A stretch of DNA of 64,000 nucleotides, from positions 1 to 64,000 of the forward strand of contig CACWJQ010000011.1 of assembly GCA_902761225.1 (NCBI GenBank), in the 5' to 3' direction. This stretch comes from an uncultured Lachnospiraceae bacterium. GTDB lineage: Bacteria; Bacillota; Clostridia; Lachnospirales; Lachnospiraceae. The notes under the pieces are model-generated. The model ran no database searches. It was not told the DNA's origin and saw only the letters and a program-made list of their open reading frames with translations. This document shows positions 62,279 through 64,000 of the stretch, in pieces; position 1 is the stretch's first letter, and each line of letters starts with the position of its first letter. Position numbers and translations under genes: made by a program.

Positions 62279-63952
62279 TCAGTCCTTCTCCGGAACGATA
62301 TGAACCACTCCGATAGTACCGGAAAATGCGGGAGAGAAGATATGTTCTGTGAGGCCGTCCCTGATCTCACCTTCCCACTCGGCGTGAAGATGTCCTGCGA
62401 GGACATAGGCACAGTTGGAATCCTCTGAATAGATCATATCCAGATATTTCCACATGTCGCTGTCCGGATTGTAATTCTCGCTGTCAGGACTCCAGTAATA
62501 GATCTTATTGCGGACAAGCATTGACAGCTCTTCCAGCGAAGGATCTGTCTGAGAGTAGTAGGGCACATGTGTTGCCGCAATAACAGGAATACCAAGGTTA
62601 TAGATCCCGGTGAGGACTTTCATCTGTTCCTCGCCGGGTTTTTTGATGGAATTATTAACTCCGGCTATGATGAATTCTCCGAAATCGAGATATTTATGGG
62701 TATTGTCATCGCCGTCTATCCGTGCGTGCAGGTCGTGGGCTTTATAATCATCAAAGCCTGTGCTTCCGTCACTGTACCAGGTTCCGTAATCGTGGTCGGC
62801 ACGGATGTAGAGGACCCTGTTGGATGGATATCTGAGCCTGTCAAGGCCCTCAGTGAGTATGTTCATGTTGGAAGTACTGCAGTAATCCAGCAGGTCTCCG
62901 CCGAATATCACGGCGTCAAAATCATTATAGTTAAGATAATCTATGATCTCGGGCCACAGGTCCATACCGTGAACACCGTCCGGTGTAACGGACAGAGTCT
63001 CATATCGTGAAAGTACTGTCTCAAGGCTGCCCTCGTACACATCACCTGCTTCGAAGTCGGAAATGATATGAACATCGGATACCCATGCTATGGTGTATTC
63101 CCTGGTGACACCAGGCAGCTTAATATATACATCCTCTTCGGTAAAGTTATAATCCGGCGCTTCATATGTTATCTGAACGGGCTCCGGATCTGTTACATTC
63201 TGAGGATCCTCCGGTTCGGTGACTTCAGTATTTCCCTGTTCCGCATTCTCATCTTCATCCGTTACAGACATGCCGGTATTAGAGACTTCTGTGGGAAACT
63301 GCGGTACGGCATTGGGATCCGGAAGCACGAAAAAGAGAATGATCCCTGCGATCGTGAGTACGAGAAGTATGGCAGAGAGGATTATGGTGATCTCTCTGTC
63401 GTGATCCTTTTTCCTGGAACCTGACTTAGCTGCGGGAGCTTTAGCAGGTGCAGGAGCGGGCTCTTGCCTGGGCTCGGGCACTCTGCTGATCGCGGGTGCC
63501 TCGGGTTTCTTACCCGTGCTCTTGGGAAGCTCAGGCTTCTTACCATTGCTGACAGGCATCTCAGGCTTCTTGCCTGTGCTCTTAGGTAGTTCAGGCTTCT
63601 TACCGTTGCTGACGGGCAGTTCGGGCTTTTTACCTGTGCTCTTGGGAAGCTCAGGCTTCTTACCGTTGCTGACGGGCAGTTCAGGTTTCTTGCCCGTGCT
63701 CTTGGGAAACTCGGGTTTCTTACCGTTGCTGACAGGCAGTTCGGGCTTTTTACCTGTGCTCTTTGGAAGTTCGGGTTTCCTGCCGTTGCTGTGGGAAGGC
63801 ACAGGTTTCCTGCCTGTGCTAACGGGAACACCTGCATTTACTCCACGGGATGCGGGCTGTATTGTTTTATTGTTCTCCTGTACAGAAACAGCTCCGGCAG
63901 CCTGTGCTGCCGAAGCTGTTGTATCGCTTTTCTTTTTTTTCTTGGAAGACAT
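62279..63952 (-). CDS. Membrane-anchored calcineurin-like phosphoesterase with decapeptide repeats
   Basis: 557 aa. Lys-rich start, then about ten 10-residue repeats (KPELPKSTGK alternating with KPELPVSNGK, residues 49-158), a Pro/Ala linker, one helix (about 188-210) and an outer phosphoesterase domain (about 275-557): IAWVSDVHII, FGGDLLDYC, RADHDYGTW, ATHVPYY and LAGHLHAEWEG. In the third motif Asn is replaced by Asp (ADHD instead of GNHD), which may change metal binding. The repeats should lie in the cytoplasm. ATG overlaps the stop of an upstream gene (TAATG). Confidence 0.8.
   Translation of the reverse strand: MSSKKKKKSDTTASAAQAAGAVSVQENNKTIQPASRGVNAGVPVSTGRKPVPSHSNGRKPELPKSTGKKPELPVSNGKKPEFPKSTGKKPELPVSNGKKPELPKSTGKKPELPVSNGKKPELPKSTGKKPEMPVSNGKKPELPKSTGKKPEAPAISRVPEPRQEPAPAPAKAPAAKSGSRKKDHDREITIILSAILLVLTIAGIILFFVLPDPNAVPQFPTEVSNTGMSVTDEDENAEQGNTEVTEPEDPQNVTDPEPVQITYEAPDYNFTEEDVYIKLPGVTREYTIAWVSDVHIISDFEAGDVYEGSLETVLSRYETLSVTPDGVHGMDLWPEIIDYLNYNDFDAVIFGGDLLDYCSTSNMNILTEGLDRLRYPSNRVLYIRADHDYGTWYSDGSTGFDDYKAHDLHARIDGDDNTHKYLDFGEFIIAGVNNSIKKPGEEQMKVLTGIYNLGIPVIAATHVPYYSQTDPSLEELSMLVRNKIYYWSPDSENYNPDSDMWKYLDMIYSEDSNCAYVLAGHLHAEWEGEIRDGLTEHIFSPAFSGTIGVVHIVPEKD
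63479..63808 (-). repeat. Tandem 30-bp coding repeats (60-bp higher unit)
   Basis: Ten copies of a 30-bp unit in two alternating types encode the decapeptides of the phosphoesterase. The units are close but not identical at DNA level, with many third-base changes, so the amino-acid pattern appears selected. Such arrays gain and lose copies easily. Confidence 0.9.
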
Positions 63953-63999
63953 TATCTGCTCACCCTGATGTTATCTCTGATCCAGGCTCTGGTCTCAGC
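63952..63999 (-). CDS. 3' end of an unidentified gene
   Basis: Fifteen in-frame codons (ending TRAWIRDNIRVSR) and TAA overlapping the ATG of the phosphoesterase gene. The overlap suggests a coupled upstream gene beyond the window. Too short to identify. Confidence 0.35.
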   Translation of the reverse strand, partial: AETRAWIRDNIRVSR

Positions 64000-64000
64000 T

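Noticed and set aside
63479-63808. Regular 30-bp repeats, CRISPR-like at first sight
   Set aside because: The units are contiguous with no spacers, in frame, and encode decapeptides of a membrane phosphoesterase.
63516-63968. Repetitive hydrophobic + strand reading frame opposite the phosphoesterase
   Set aside because: It is the mirror image of the decapeptide repeats; it has no ribosome site and would be a meaningless repeat of GFLP.

Overview
The window reads as chromosomal DNA of a Gram-positive Clostridia, most likely a Lachnospiraceae (Butyrivibrio/Pseudobutyrivibrio-like rumen or gut anaerobe). This rests on gene content: AddAB instead of RecBCD, an LL-diaminopimelate aminotransferase, the GGGtGRT protein with its Fe-S scaffold-like partner, a LytTR/DUF3021 pair, a Tad-type pilus locus without an outer-membrane secretin, many surface lipoproteins, and strong AGGAGG ribosome binding sites. 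The taxon is an inference; there is no rRNA in the window.

Layout. 0-2.4 kb: 3' part of a GH31 glycosidase and exonuclease III. 2.4-4.6 kb: an intergenic small-RNA candidate, then the scaffold-like/GGGtGRT pair. 4.6-7.2 kb: an alpha/beta hydrolase with a frameshifted 5' end, a LytTR regulator and DUF3021 protein behind a pair of 21-bp-spaced direct repeats, and a histidine phosphatase. 7.4-9.7 kb: flavin reductase-like protein and gpmI. 9.8-17.1 kb: addBA. 17.3-19.8 kb: an exported phosphodiester-glycosidase-like protein and a membrane protein.

19.8-32.3 kb is the accessory part. It holds a regulator with two HTH-like segments, two AAA+ ATPase genes each followed by uncharacterised genes, a small-RNA candidate and a GC-rich structured leader between the two blocks, a decayed Rpn nuclease, and a PLD-helicase-DUF3427 protein followed by a NUDIX hydrolase (a plausible defence pair).

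32.3-39.4 kb: secreted esterase, a large lipoprotein, two alpha/beta hydrolases, a fucose/arabinose isomerase-family enzyme and a zinc-ribbon membrane protein. 39.6-44.3 kb: a potABCD polyamine transporter whose binding protein appears membrane-anchored at both ends, followed by a 41-residue antisense-strand membrane peptide gene. 44.7-50.3 kb: an eight-gene Tad/Flp pilus operon. 50.5-56.2 kb: glycosyltransferase, hisC, COG2426 membrane protein, methyltransferase, hslO, dapL. 56.3-64 kb: a giant secreted glycine-rich protein behind a possible transcription attenuator, a secreted propeller-like protein, and a membrane phosphoesterase with decapeptide repeats.

Most genes are tightly packed on the + strand. 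No tRNA, rRNA, CRISPR array, intact insertion sequence or prophage was recognised. All family names come from reading motifs by eye; no database search was possible.
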